Assembly (NCBI GenBank): GCA_026874595.1
Contig: CM049316.1
Span: 69,367,676-69,431,675, forward strand
Direction: 5' to 3'
Origin: Sipunculus nudus
Taxonomy: Eukaryota; Annelida; Sipuncula; Golfingiida; Sipunculidae
DNA: 64,000 nucleotides
Notes under the pieces: model-generated
The model's database searches: none
What the model saw: only the letters and a program-made list of their open reading frames with translations
Told to the model about the DNA's origin: nothing
Part shown: one piece after another, positions 11,411 to 23,625 of the stretch
Layout: each line of letters begins with the position of its first letter
Numbering within the stretch: position 1 is the first letter of the stretch
Program-made: the position numbers and the translations under genes

Positions 11411-14400
11411 GATTTAAAATGAGAGGAAGTGTATGATACTGACCTGTCACCTAGTACGAAATGAAATTCTGCAGTTGAACATAATCTTTGTTAAGTAAGC
11501 GATAAAAGAATGTAGCCGTTTGCCTCCACAAAAAAAATAAAAATAAAAAGATAAATATTATGGTTGCTCCTTTCTAGTCTTATTATTATCTCACACTGAA
11601 CGAGATATCAAACATGTCTCTGTAAAAAAGATCCAAACTTAACCGAAAGAGCACCTTTACTTAAATTAACATTACTATTTTTAACATTCAATGCATCACT
11701 TAATTAGACTTATTTATTTGTTCAACAAAGACAAGCATCATTTACATCATAGGAGGTACATGAGGGTAAACATCGTCGTCGACCTTTATGATCAGCACTG
11801 AAACGGTCCTACGTGAGAACGTCCCATTATACAGCGGAGTCCAGGAAATAAAACACACAAGTCCGTCACGTATCGCTGGGAGTCAGCAGAGGTAATTGCC
11901 ATGAATCATTCCAAAGTGGTAGTGATTACTTCTGTTCGGTTTCCTGTACATTAACCAGGCTAAAGCGACCTCATCTGTTGTTAGACAAAGGGAATTGATG
12001 GTTTTGGATTTATTTACTTGCATAATAACCACCCTGGCTTACTCTGGATGTCCCAATAAACAGAGTAACTAAAATATTAATATTGTACTTGCCAACTGAC
12101 ATTGTCTCGATCGACCTTTGCTTTATACTGATTCATATTCAGAAGAAGTGCACAAGAATAAATAACCATATATTATTACTTCCTTTTCTCCTCATTTTGC
12201 ATCCTTTTCCTCTCAATATGTTTAAATTTCTGGGTAAATTTAAATAATTTGCAGTTTCCTGTAGTTCTTGATTGTCAACAATAAATATAAAATTAAGGAA
12301 TAATGAGGACACATTACTTTTGTGCTTAAAGTTAATATTTCCTAACAAATCACTAATCCTGATTACACAAATTATATTGAAAGCAATTTGCTAACCACCA
12401 AATAAGCATTGAAAGTGGAAAGATAATGAAAATATTTTTCGTATGAGAAACACTTTTCCTATCCACTTGTTTAGAAAAATACAAGGTTCAATACAAATGA
12501 TATATAATTTTGTTGAATCTAGACGGTGTATGAATCTGTGTTTCAAATAAAATATCTCCTTTGGTTCCTGGATTATTTCTCGGTTTAACCATCGGCCGCA
12601 TAAAGACGAATGAAAGGGCGTGGATCTGCATTGAAACGGGCTCTTGGTTAAATATTTAGTTTATTTCAGTATTGGAAAGTATTTTTAACTCCGGCGAACA
12701 CTTAGTTCGAAATAAATCTTGCTGAGTTTTATTCCATTGTAAATCTGCATAATAACTGCTGATAAGCACTTTTTCAGAGGACACCTTTGCCGGATGTAAT
12801 TAAAAATAAAATTGCATGTAATGCTTTCGTAAGTGATGAAAAAAATTCATTGGCTTGAAAAACAAACTTTCCAATATACATATACTTTAAAAAAATGAGA
12901 AACAACGTTTAGGGCTTGGAATGTTAAGTTCGATATAGATGTTTTTGGCAAGAAACTATTTCCAACTCTGTCATCCATGTCACATTAGTTCAGTCGCGCA
13001 TGTTTAACCTTTTATTAGCGCATTAACAGCGCAGAAGATACGGGACGGTAATAACCCGAGCCGAGCTAAGTGTAATAAATGCCCCGTTTATATAGTAATT
13101 TATTAAATGTTTATTTCCGTTTTATTCAAAACGTTTTCTAAAGGAAGTCTTCCCGAGAATACTGGCTGCGTTACATAGGTCAACTCACTCAGTGCTTAAA
13201 GGTTAATTGATGATATATGCGGTCACACCGAGTAGCAAACCTTCAACCGTCCTGGATAAGTCTCAGTAACAGCTTAATAAATTGGACCAGCATATGCAGC
13301 CGATTTAAATTTCCATAACTTCGATATAAGTGGTTCCGTGGAAGAAAGTATAACCAGTTTGCCATTCGAGTCCAAAAGTGTTGAAAAATAATCTCTCAGA
13401 TCTAATATATACCTAAAGGTATAAATTGCCAGACAACAATAATCAATAGGAAGAGTTCTTAAACATAAAAGCACAAAATGCAGTGTAAATAGAAAACCGT
13501 TGAGCTTAGTTGCGATCAGGAACGATGATTGATCGTTCCAAAAATGCCACACCAATCGCTGTAGTGCAGATATCCAACTTTTTCAGTCACAGGGATTCTG
13601 ACTGAACACCTGGCTGCTCACATACATGAGTGGACATATATATTAAATTTCCATAAACCCCCTTTCTAATAGCCTCTTTAGACTACTTTTTTTGTATTTC
13701 TGGTATACTTGCATATACGCCAGTGCCGATAGTCGATGTTCCCGGGGCGGCATTGCTCAAAATGTGTTTTTACCTTTTTTTTGTTACCGAATTGTTTCAT
13801 GCAAAACCCTTTTTGCACCCTCTTAGCTTATTGTGATACACCGTAATTTAGAAGATTAACATTCTAATCATCAACTTTTCCTAGATACTGAAAAGGACAA
13901 ATGTGACCTCACAGTTAATTTTGCGCAATAAAAGTGCAATGTCATGTATTCTTGCCCCTGTCATTGTAATTTAACTTGGTGCTAATTTGCATAGCTATGG
14001 TGACTTTCTCCGATACTACTATGTCAAAGAGATTAAGTGACACTTAATGGTTAGTTGAGCTGTACAACTGTCATATTTACAATATACAAATGTCTGTTAT
14101 GTTCCCGTTAATATCTGCACAAGTTGCCTTTAAAAAAATATATTATTTATGTGTATGAGTGGTCGATTCCTTTCAGGACGTAAGAATCAGAGCAAACTTT
14201 TTTTTTAAATCGGTTTATTTTCTTTACACAAACTGAAGATATATATTATACCAGTCATACTCCTGCAGCATATCAAGTTAGGACTATTACATTACACCAA
14301 CGGAATAATAATTATTGAAGAACAGCAAACTAAACCCCTGATTAAACACACATTCAAAAGCTTCGAGAATAATTTTCCCTTACGAGGAAAACTCATTGAG

Positions 14401-14646
14401 AAAGGATCATGCATTTCTTTTTATCGGTCTGATCCGTTTGATTTTTAAAAGAACCCAGCACTAGTGAAACCCATGTGTGTGAATGCCCCTTCGACTAATT
14501 ACCTTTCCAACAGGTAGCACGCTGAGTATATGTAAATCAATTAAAATGTACCACACAGTGGATGGGCAGCTGTGCTTGACAGATCGCAAGTGACGCCAGG
14601 CTGGTTAATGAGGAACTGCCGTGAAACTATTCACAGAAAGTATCAA

Positions 14647-14874
14647 GTAAGGGCACAATCAGTTTGATTAACAATTAATTTAACACTCGGAAATAATCGC
14701 TGAACTAGAATTTCTCAAAACCGTTCTTTGTTTCTGTGTTTAATAAAGACATTATTAGATGGTGTCAGTTAGGAAAGGCTCAAAGTTCAGAGGATCCAGC
14801 GGTAAGAAATCTCATTACATTTAACATTTAACATATGTCCTAAAATAAAAAGAAATTGTTTGTTTTTCGACAGG
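14647..14874 (+). other. 5'UTR intron remnant of receptor copy 2
   Basis: Donor ATCAA|GTAAGG and acceptor TTTGTTTTTCGACAG|GATA are 228 bp apart and align with the predicted intron of the intact copies. A second GTAAGA lies inside at about 14805. Confidence 0.5.
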
Positions 14875-15040
14875 ATATAAAGAAGAGAGCAAATGATTCA
14901 CACTACAATTTCGTCTATATTTTCGACTTTCATTTTAGCCTCAATATTTACCGTGAAGTATTGGAATAATCTGTGCAAATAGGCTTTCGGTCAGTATCCT
15001 GACAACCATCATTACAAAAGATATTGAAAACGTTACCACG

Positions 15041-15698
15041 ATGAATACATCAGCTAATGTTACCTCCCGGTTGAGGGGACAAGTATTGAAAAATAGTTTC
15101 GCCCAAACAGATACCACCGATGACGTTCCTTCCGACCGATATATTAATGGACTTTCAGATACCATTTGTAAAAAATTCTTGCTTGCCTCTGTAATATTCC
15201 GGTGCTCTGGAAACTTATTTGCTCCGTTGGTAATGATTAACTCAAAGAAAACTAAAAAAGTGTCCCGAGTCACGTACTTGTTTGCTTAATCGCATCAGAG
15301 GCTTTATAAACCGATCTTTACCAATGCAAAATATTTACAGCCTAAAAGGAGGGTACCATTTGTATGTTAAATTTACTTTACTCTTTACTTTACTGGTTTA
15401 TCTACTGTGCTCCATGTGGATATCTAAATACAGAAACATTTTTGCATTCATTGTGGTCATATATGTGAGTATCTTGCCATGACTATAACCAAGTGCTGGT
15501 ACATTTTGTCGTATTCCACGAATGTTATCCTGTAATGCGCGGAAAGTGGATCTTTTGGGGAGAGACTCGATAAGACTGGTTACTTCTGGTATGAACTCAA
15601 CTTGTTCAAAGAATTCCTTTATCGGCAACAGTCATTTACGAGGCTCTAGTGGGAATAGGCGTGAAGAACAAACGGAAGTGTTTGATACGTATATTTGA
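15041..15698 (+). pseudogene. Truncated class A GPCR pseudogene (receptor copy 2)
   Basis: The start MNTSAN and SFAQTDTTDDVP match the intact copies, and TM1 is readable (SVIFRCSGNLFAPLVMINSK). A 1-bp deletion near 15255 brings in TAA at 15287-15289. A deletion removes the end of TM2 and the first extracellular loop, and TM3 is shortened so that the SRY region is gone. TM4 starts (WISKYRNIFAFIVVIYV), then near 15468 the sequence jumps to TM7 (LAMTITKCWYILSYST), deleting roughly 350 bp including extracellular loop 2, TM5 and TM6. The tail ends at the same FDTYI-stop as the intact genes. The promoter X-box segment is absent. The gene is non-functional. Confidence 0.9.
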
Positions 15699-16734
15699 TG
15701 AAAAATGATCAGGATTGCATAAGTGAAATATGTGATGCATTTGATAATTGTAAAATTTTTTTTGCATGATTTTCAAACTAATATAAATCTACCATTATTA
15801 TTATGTCAAAGTTACTGGATATCAGAACTTTTTCCATAGAACCATTTAAACTGTACAGTCTTATTTACAGCGAATATAAAATATCTCATGATATACCAAA
15901 ATGCCGGATAAATATCGTGTGATATAGACATGTAGAAGATGACAAAACTTTACTATATTTTTTTATCATTTGCTCAATAGAAAATTCAAGACTTGGTAGA
16001 GTATATTTTATATTATATGCATTCAGAGGGTTGAAGTGTTAGCTATGCACAGAGATGACTAATATAATTGATGCGATACTGTTATCTGATAATATACCAG
16101 TCAGCCATAAGGTGTCTTACAAGCTTAATCTTTAAAGTTTTTTTTAATGTATTTGACTGTGCCAGGTGTCTGAGGAAATGTGTCTGTTTTGTCCTACTAG
16201 AATTTGATCAAGCGAAGCATTTTATCAAGCGAAGCACCACGTTACTATATGCTGAGCTCAGAAATGTATACTGCAAGGTACCTCGAAAAGGTCAACCTGT
16301 TTTCTCATTATCATGCTCAGGAAATTCGCCGGTGTGATATTTCTAAGTGTATGGCATACGCACCTCCATAAGGCAAGTACGTTGCAACATAGAACAATGT
16401 TATGACAAGCATATTTATATCTGGAAGATTCCGCCTGACATTTTGCAAGAGCTTCATTTTTGTTAAGATGAGGTAAAGATGATTGTTGGTATTTGAAGCA
16501 AAGAATATACAAACTATATGCTGCTGTGGGTTAAGTCGAAGATTTTTGAATAAGCAACAATGAAAATGCCGGAGTAGAAATCATAATCAGTTATAAACTG
16601 AGATCATGAGATCATTTATCCCAATAGAAAACCGAATACATTTATAAACACGAACTCAAATTTATTTGTTTTACACGGGTTATACAAATAGTTATGATAA
16701 CTAATCAAAGCACTATACGTGCTTCAGATGCTGG
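15699..16734. other. 3' flank of copy 2, then intergenic
   Basis: The stretch to about 16110 aligns with flanks of the other receptor copies (GAGGGTTGAAGTGTTAGCTATGC near 16027). The remainder shows no recognised gene. Confidence 0.5.
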
Positions 16735-16905
16735 CGTTCAGTAGTCTTTAGGCGTGGAGGAAACCGGAAACCATGAGAAAACTATCGGCCTTGGACGGGC
16801 AACTACAACCCATTCTCATAGCCAAGCCGGGGATCAATCCCAGGTCGCCAGCGGAGAGCCGAGCGTTTTACCCATTGATTTTCCAGGCCTGTAAAACATA
16901 TAAAA
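16735..16905 (-). mobile_element. tRNA-derived SINE (minus strand)
   Basis: Read on the minus strand, the element starts AATGGGTAAAACGCTCGGCT (A-box-like), continues CGACCTGGGATTGATCCC (B-box-like, one or two changes from GGTTCGAATCC) at about 40-bp spacing, and then has a body with GGTTTCCTCC, a phrase common in invertebrate and fish SINE cores. No target-site duplication was identified. Confidence 0.6.
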
Positions 16906-18265
16906 TAAAAAAATAAGTAAAACCTTTCTGGTATTTGAAAAACAACCAATGCTTGATAATACAGATTCAACAAGCCAAGACTCTCTTAGTTGTTGTCCTA
17001 CTGCACAACGAAACTGACCAGCATCATACAAATATAATGTATTAAAGGCTATGAAACATACCATCTGAAGTCCTGAAACGCTATTCTGTTTTTTTAGGAG
17101 AGCATTATAATAATTGCACATATATTTCCTATACTCCCAAATATGATTTAACAGTTCTAGCAATATTCGTTAACTAGACATGCTAATTCTTCATAATAGT
17201 TATTTTTAGCTGGTCCATTTTTACGTTAACTGGAACGTTTATTTATTATATCCAATGCAATCGATGACCCTGATTGTGGAACGATTATGTTTATATGAGT
17301 CGAAAAACTGTTGTGTTTTGAAACTTGTTTGTGACGCTTTTATCCATGGTGACGTTTGCTTTATTTCTTCGAACATATGCTTCATTTCTTCTGACATCGC
17401 GTTCTCTATTGCGTTTGTTCTCATTCGATTGACCAATAATCCAGAATCAAAAATAGTCAGACAAACCATATCAAAGCAAGCTAATTATCAAACATAGTAT
17501 TTATTATTTATTTTAATATTTGACTGTTATTTTCAGCCTTACAAAAACACTATAATCCTTCCCTTGGTATTGGTCTTTTTTGCAATCTATCTCATTTAAT
17601 ACATAGGGATCTATGGTCAGAGCTTCATGCCCTGGTTAAGTTTTCACAAAACTACATGGCCGTATAGATGTTTTCACAATTTCACACAGCCACCCTGCCT
17701 CCTAGCTGCCATTTATATAGATAAGGGTGTTTACCAGGTAGGTACACCAGAAAAAATATATTGACCTAAACAAGTGCAGATGCAGCCTGCAAAGTGTCGC
17801 CAGTTTAAAGCACTGTTCCTGTGACCAGCCAGGGAGGTCATTCAGGGGTGTCTTAATTGGCCAGGTGTTCAGCCAATCATGTGCCACAGGGATATCAGGT
17901 GGCACGTGCTTGGGTTGTTCAACAAACAAGCATAGATAAAGATAGGTATATTTGTGCACAAAGTTGTAACTCATGTATGAGTATTTGAACTTCTAGAACA
18001 TTAATAAAGTAACATTGTATGATGTAGAAATTTTAAAAGTATATCAACTTTATCGAATTTTTCTTTTTCTTTTTTATATATTTATTACTGAATACACATT
18101 GATAACACAGTTACAGAAAACAAATGCTTTATTAGGGCTTCGCTTGACCACAGGTGCCCTAGTGATCACCGTGTCAGTCGTCCTTCCGTTCTTCCGTTTT
18201 TCCGTCCTAACATCATTCCGTAATTCCGTCCTTCCAGACTTCCGTCCTTCCGTCAGTGACACTTT
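16906..18265. other. Intergenic, no gene seen
   Basis: AT-rich DNA with short chance ORFs on both strands. 18176-18255 is a pyrimidine-rich CCTTCCGT repeat leading into the next array. Confidence 0.45.
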
Positions 18266-18710
18266 ATTTCGCGCTCGGTAACTCAACAACAACATACTCC
18301 GGCTTTCTTAAACTGCAAGGGATGACTGGTACATGTAAGGGCTCCAGAACCATTGAATTACAGACTTGTTGAATTTCAATATGGCCGCCACAGCCTAATC
18401 GCGGATTTTATTTCGCGCACGATTTCTCAAAAACAACATATTTCGGTTTCTCAAATTCACAGGGATGATTGGTACCTATAACGACGCTATCTTTATCCGT
18501 AACAGACCCGTCGGAATTCCAATATGGCCACCAGAGCACAATCGTTGATTTTCTTTCGCACACGCTACCTCAACAAGAACATGCTTGATCATTCTCAAAT
18601 TCATGGGGATCATAGGTGCTTCTGACCTTTTGAAATACAGACTTTCTCTATATCAAATATGGCCAACAGAGTAATCGGTGATTTTCTATTCCACACATTA
18701 TTTCAGAAAT
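18266..18710. repeat. About 140-bp tandem repeat, three units
   Basis: Units begin at about 18267, 18411 and 18554 with TTTCGC(G/A)C, continue CTCAA-AA-AACAT and CAGGGATGA(T/C)TGGTAC, and end CAATATGGCC(G/A)CCA-AGC. A partial fourth unit starts near 18686. Divergence between units shows an old array. Confidence 0.8.
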
Positions 18711-19399
18711 TTCTTCTTTAATATTATTTGAACCAGTAGGATTTTTTCCTCATGCATATGGATAAAAACCTGTTTCTGTTTGTCATATTTTTAACTTAAG
18801 CTTAACTTGTCACTCATATGTTAACTATTCCAGCACCAGCAGAAATGCGGGGCCTACTGAGGACCTTTGTTCGACTACTAGAATCCCAGAAAAAAAGTAT
18901 AAAAATTTGCTAATATCCAGGAGTATCTTAGTGTAAAATGTATAACTACAACATTTAAGTTTTGCTGAGAAGTTAAATATCTAGCTGAAACCTATAAATT
19001 AGTTGCATTGAAAATGTCCATTTTCATAACATTTACTATGCATAGAAAATTTTGTTATGTCAATTAACCAACAAACAAATGCGGCATCATTACTAGGATA
19101 ATCAGGCTAAACCTCGCTTTTTGTCATATAATCATATATTTAAAGCTTTCTTTTATTTATTACGGTATAATTTAGTAATCCATCCATAATTTAGACTACA
19201 TGGAGCATACATATTCACATTTTATTGAAACAGCCCTCAAAATACATTAAAAAAAAACAATTGCCAGTTACCTTATATAGCATTGCCTACCAGATTAGGG
19301 ACCAATCGAGCGATATTGGGATCAACCAGGAAACAAGATTTCTTTATGAGCAGTCAAACGATGGATAAGGATCCTTTTCTCAAAATTACTACCTTAATC
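18711..19399. other. Intergenic, no gene seen
   Basis: No coding frame, RNA gene or recognised repeat was identified. Confidence 0.4.
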
Positions 19400-19510
19400 C
19401 AGCATGCATTGAATAGTCAAGGAAGTGCTGGTCATAGATGTCATTTTTTTTTATGTCCGTAATATGGATAACCTTGGTCTTTCATTCATGGAATATTCAT
19501 GAAATACTTG
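19400..19510. repeat. Isolated unit of the 75-bp repeat
   Basis: Contains CATTGAATAGTCAAGGAAGTGCTGGTCATAGATGTCATTT...ATGTCCGTAATATGG in broken pieces, matching units of the 23.28-23.62 kb array, especially GTGCTGGTCATAG at 23568. Confidence 0.65.
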
Positions 19511-19984
19511 TGCTTGTTGGACGTTGTACATGATTCGCTTGTGTAATTAAGAAGGATTATGTGCCATAATTGATTTTATCGCAGATTTGATGCCATTTCG
19601 GATCAAAGTAACAGAACATTTTGGGGTCCATATATTTTACATGCCACATAACCCCTTCACCCTGGCACTTTTCAGAATGACCGCCAGCTAACTGACTCTC
19701 TGCATTAAGTCGTCGGACTTTCATGTGTTTATTATTTGGATTGAGGTTTTTGAGTGTACTAATCCGAATATAAGGTTTTTACACAAATTGAATATAGAGA
19801 AATGGGTCATTTGGTGATGGTCAAGGTAATGGCGGTAATGCAAACTAAAAAAACGAGGTTTTGGAACCTAACTGATAGCATCTGTACGGTAAAAGCGCTT
19901 GAACACTTAACATTGTATCACATATTGAACAATTGTAAGGGGGAAAAGAGTCAGCTGTGTTGCTAGTTGGAAATCTGTCACGTA

Positions 19985-20680
19985 AACATGATTATAAGTG
20001 GCACAATCTGTTATTTGAACGAGAAAGCTATCCAGAGTGTACACGTATGCAACATTACTGAAGGAAAAATCAAATCACTTCTCAGATATGAGTGATTTCG
20101 CCCTAGGTAAATGAACAGATGGGAACCAGGCAAAAGTAGTTGCAGGTGGTACCAGCAGTTATGTGTATCATAAAGAGCTAGACAATATCTATAAATATGC
20201 AAAATTACATACCGATAGGTAAAACCAGTCCGGAGATATGAGCATGGATGTCTGAACATGATTGTAGATGGCGTTCCTTATCATATGAATGAGAAATCTA
20301 TCCACAGTGTATACAAATGCAAAATTTCAGGCGGAAAAATCCAACCACTGCTGAGATATGAGTTACATTATCCTAGACAGAAAAACAGATTGACACCATG
20401 CAAAATAGTTGCAGCTGGCGCAACCAGTCTGCTTATGATAAAGAGTTATGTAATATCTAAATGCATGCACAATTTCAGGCTGATAAGTCAAACCAGTTCT
20501 AGGACAAATATCCATGAATGTCTGCAGCGTAAAAAGGAATGTAGGTGTCGCTATCTGGTATTTACAGGAGAAACCTATTCGAGATATACACACATGCAAA
20601 ATTTCAGGTGGATATGTCCAACCACTGCAGAGATATGAGTGATTGTAACCTAGCTAAGGCAGACGCACAGATGAAAGCTG
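19985..20680. repeat. 270-bp tandem repeat with two-part units
   Basis: Units start at about 19985, 20255 and 20531 (partial). Each consists of two related halves of about 135 bp, each holding TATGCAAAATT(T)CA and CC-GTCCGGAGATATGAG-like phrases; the second unit has CAACCACTGCTGAGATATGAG. An open frame across it (20258-20638) is a by-product of the repeat. Confidence 0.8.
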
Positions 20681-21711
20681 TGCAGAGAGAAAAGTTCAGA
20701 GGTCGACCCAAATTCACATGTAACCCGATCATAATTCCGAGTTTCATTAAATTTGGTCCCGTAGTTACAGAGGAGTCCTCCGGAAACCTATGCGGTGGAG
20801 GTGGCGGCATCCTGCTGAAAACATCCGCAAATGTATGTATTCTTTTTATAAGAGCAATTTATATTACATAATGTTTTACCATCTCAGGAAATGCACGAAG
20901 AGGGAAAGGTATATCAGTAACCGTCTGCCCTTTTCCAAAGCAGGAAGATAAGGATTTTGAGAGACGTAGGATCTTTCTCGCGTAGATGAAGTTATTTATT
21001 AATAGATCAGGCATCAGAGTGCTGCGAGTGAGAGGGAGCGACCATAAGAGGCGGATTCCATCAAAAGAAGGAATACAACTCTATCATTTGACCGTACATG
21101 AAATTTTCTGATTGTGTTTTCACACAGGTTGTCATTCACGTGAAATTTGACATCTGCTTTAATGATATGATGGCATTGGTTTTCACTATTGAGACGTAAG
21201 CGACCGTATCGTTTGAGTATCGTTCGAAATGCTCACACATATATTGTGCCAGCAGTTCCCACAGTTACTTCTTCGTCCTACAGAACGATGACAGATGGTC
21301 TTTATGATATGCTTCTAATAAAACATTACATTATGTACTCAGTTACTAGTATCAGCTATTGCTCTTTAGCTTTGCCTTTATCTCTAGGATACTTTCTATT
21401 GAGCGGTCGCAGAGTATTCTCGTTTCATCATATATTTACCATGCTGCCGATTCGTTTGACAAAAGCTACCTTGAGATGACATAATTTTGGCATGCTCGCT
21501 GTTCCTTTTCGTGCTCGGGAATACTACAGTTACATCAAGTATCAGTACCAATAACTTTGAATTTTCTTTTTAGGGGCTTATTCAGATGCAGTTTGAGTGT
21601 CGGCCTTTTTGGTTCAGAGGAACAGGAAGCCATCAACCGCAAACATAGAGCGCAGAAGAAGTCTTCTTGTACTGATTGTACTGATGTAAAATAATCAGTG
21701 TGATAATCTTT
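20681..21711. other. Intergenic, no gene seen
   Basis: Includes a GGTGGAGGTGGCGG patch near 20795. I found no convincing gene on either strand. Confidence 0.4.
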
Positions 21712-22611
21712 TCAGCAACTGACACTGGAGTCTTGATCATCCAGTTGGACAATATCTACATTTTCAACTAGTTCATCTTGTCCCAGATGGATATTGTAGA
21801 TGTTATTAGAAGACGTTTCTTCGACAAACACGAATAACCGCTTTTGACCTGCATAATAAAAAGTGTCCTGATAGCTTGTTGTTGGATCAACGAGAGCAGA
21901 CCAACGAGAGCAGTTAGTGCATGTTAAAAATTTGGGGCAGAATTGAGATACCATGATCTCATTAGTCTGATTATAATTATCTGATCTATGCCAGCCCTGG
22001 CGGTGGAACCGCAGAGTAGAAAATGTTCCCAGGTGTTCAGGATTTCCTAAGTTATAAGGGCATTTTTGTGAGAAAGAAGCCAGATATGGCCAAATAGTTG
22101 ATAATGCTCCTATGAGTTTGGTTGCATTATGAGAGTTGCAAGGAAAGCTGAGCAGGGTTTAATGATTGATTTGAGCCATATGAGAGCAGTATGAAGCAAC
22201 CTATCCAGGACATATTCATCTTGAGTGGGGCCAACAATTACTCTAGTGGATGGAATTTCATATATTTTTTTAATCGAAGTTTCCAGACACTGAAGTGTGG
22301 TGGGAGTCCTTTGTTAGCCAGGAGTTTTCTAAACACCCATGTTTGGTTATACTTGTTGTGCTAGAGTAGCAGATAGTGCAACTTTGCCTGATTGGTTTCA
22401 ACTGTTTAACTGGTTCTACAACATTATTAACCTTAAGTTCGAGAAGATCCTATGAGACCTGAACTAGGATGACAGGTAGAGAATTAGGATTTTCTGCGAT
22501 GTTGGCCTCCCTGTGTTTAAGGACAAAAAGTGCCCTAAAGAATATTTTCTTTCCACCGGGAGTATCTTCAAGTAAAGTGCACACCAGATGTAAACATCCA
22601 TCTTCACAAAG
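21712..22611 (-). pseudogene. Decayed protein-coding relic, family not recognised
   Basis: On the minus strand three overlapping open frames chain into about 300 residues of protein-like sequence. Frame C (22611-22273) has one TAG at 22450-22452 and contains PGGKKIFFRALFVLKHREAN and VVEPVKQLKPIRQSCTICYS. A shift near 22290-22313 leads into frame B (to 22127), with RVIVGPTQDEYVLDRLLHTA. A second shift near 22140-22160 leads into frame A (22158-21712), with STLRFHRQGWHRSDNYNQTN, a Cys-rich CPKFLTCTNC patch and a final stop at 21712-21714. Even amino-acid usage and abrupt frame changes indicate a broken real gene with no obvious introns, perhaps a retrocopy or a degraded exon. I do not recognise the family. 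CxxC could be a zinc-binding remnant. Confidence 0.6.
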
Positions 22612-23270
22612 TCAGGGAAACAGAAACTACACCCTGAACTCCCTAATTCCCAACGTTTGACTACTAAACCTGATCACATGGTTTTTTTCTATTCAATCAA
22701 AAATGTTTAAAATTTAAAAAATTGGGATTTTGTTATCAATGAGGATCATTGGTGATACCCGATTTAGTCTCTTGCTGGCAATATATGACGCAATGACGGC
22801 ATTATGATTTAGGTTTACCTTCAGTGATGAATGATAAGTATGGATGTAATACTTTCTGTGTTAAATCTGAATCATGAACAGTTTATGAAAAAAGTAAACA
22901 TCCATTTATTACAAAGTGCATTGGCACCTTTTTCTGTAAGGCAGATGGTTATGCCCAACCCTTAGCCACATAACCTTCATTCAACCTTGTAATCAATGTA
23001 GTATCCCCAAAATCGTACTCAGCTTGCTCAAAAAAGCACAATCTTGGTACAAAAGAAATCATAATCAGCCAATACGTTCCTGTTATATGACCCTCAGTTT
23101 CTTCGCCGGAGGCCATTTTGAAAAGGAATCGGTAAAGGGGATGGGTGGTCCCTTTGGAACCCAACGCTTTCTGTTATCATTATCCCTAATGGTGACAACT
23201 CTACATAAAAATCAATTTTGCACAAAAATCCTACTGGACATATTTTTTGTACATATCATCCTTCACTATA
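22612..23270. other. Intergenic, no gene seen
   Basis: No recognised gene. A minus-strand open frame at 22949-23164 has no readable domain. Confidence 0.4.
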
Positions 23271-23625
23271 TGTCCTAACCCTTAATGCATGGAATACGTA
23301 AGTTGGTGCTTGTCACATGTGTCATTTTATATGTCCGGGTATGGGTAACACTGACACTTCAGGCCTGGAATAGTTATATTCGTTACCCTAACTATTTAGG
23401 CATGGATTATCACGAGCTGCTTTTCACATGCAACATATGATATGACTGTGATATACCAAACCGTAACCGTTCGCGCACGGAATGAAAGATATGTTCTTGT
23501 CACCGGTGGCATATGAAATAACCGTCATATGGGTAGCCCTACCCCTCCAGGCATGTTCACTCCATTAAGTGCTGGTCATAGGTGGCATTTGAGATGTCCG
23601 TGATATGGTTGCACCCGAGTTAAAT
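23271..23625. repeat. 75-bp satellite-like tandem array
   Basis: Units are marked by CATGGAAT-like starts at about 23287, 23361 (cut short), 23401, 23476 and 23551. Each has a (G/T)CATATGATATGTCCGTGATATGG-like centre in pieces. The period is 75 bp, apart from a 40-bp unit. Confidence 0.75.

Larger units (their letters stand above)
10450..16110 (+). repeat. Ancient receptor-locus duplication unit 2
   Basis: Blocks collinear with the 23.6-30.2 kb region: CACCTTTG...ACGGGAACGGG...GTAAACGTTGCTCATAGCT at about 10475-10745 matches 23637-23870; CCCTTTGCTGTGGCG at about 11025 matches 25384; the ACAGCG-CAGAA-ATACGGG block near 13030 matches 26890; GATAGTCGATGTTCC near 13730 matches 27478; then the receptor and its 3' flank. 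The unit is shorter than unit 3 because of deletions, including the X-box segment of the promoter. Confidence 0.75.

Noticed and set aside
18074-18295. Arg/Thr-rich frame KRSPNK...RKNGRTT on the minus strand
   Set aside because: It is a translation of the CCTTCCGT pyrimidine repeat.
20258-20638. 126-residue frame
   Set aside because: It lies wholly in the 270-bp tandem repeat and reflects its period.
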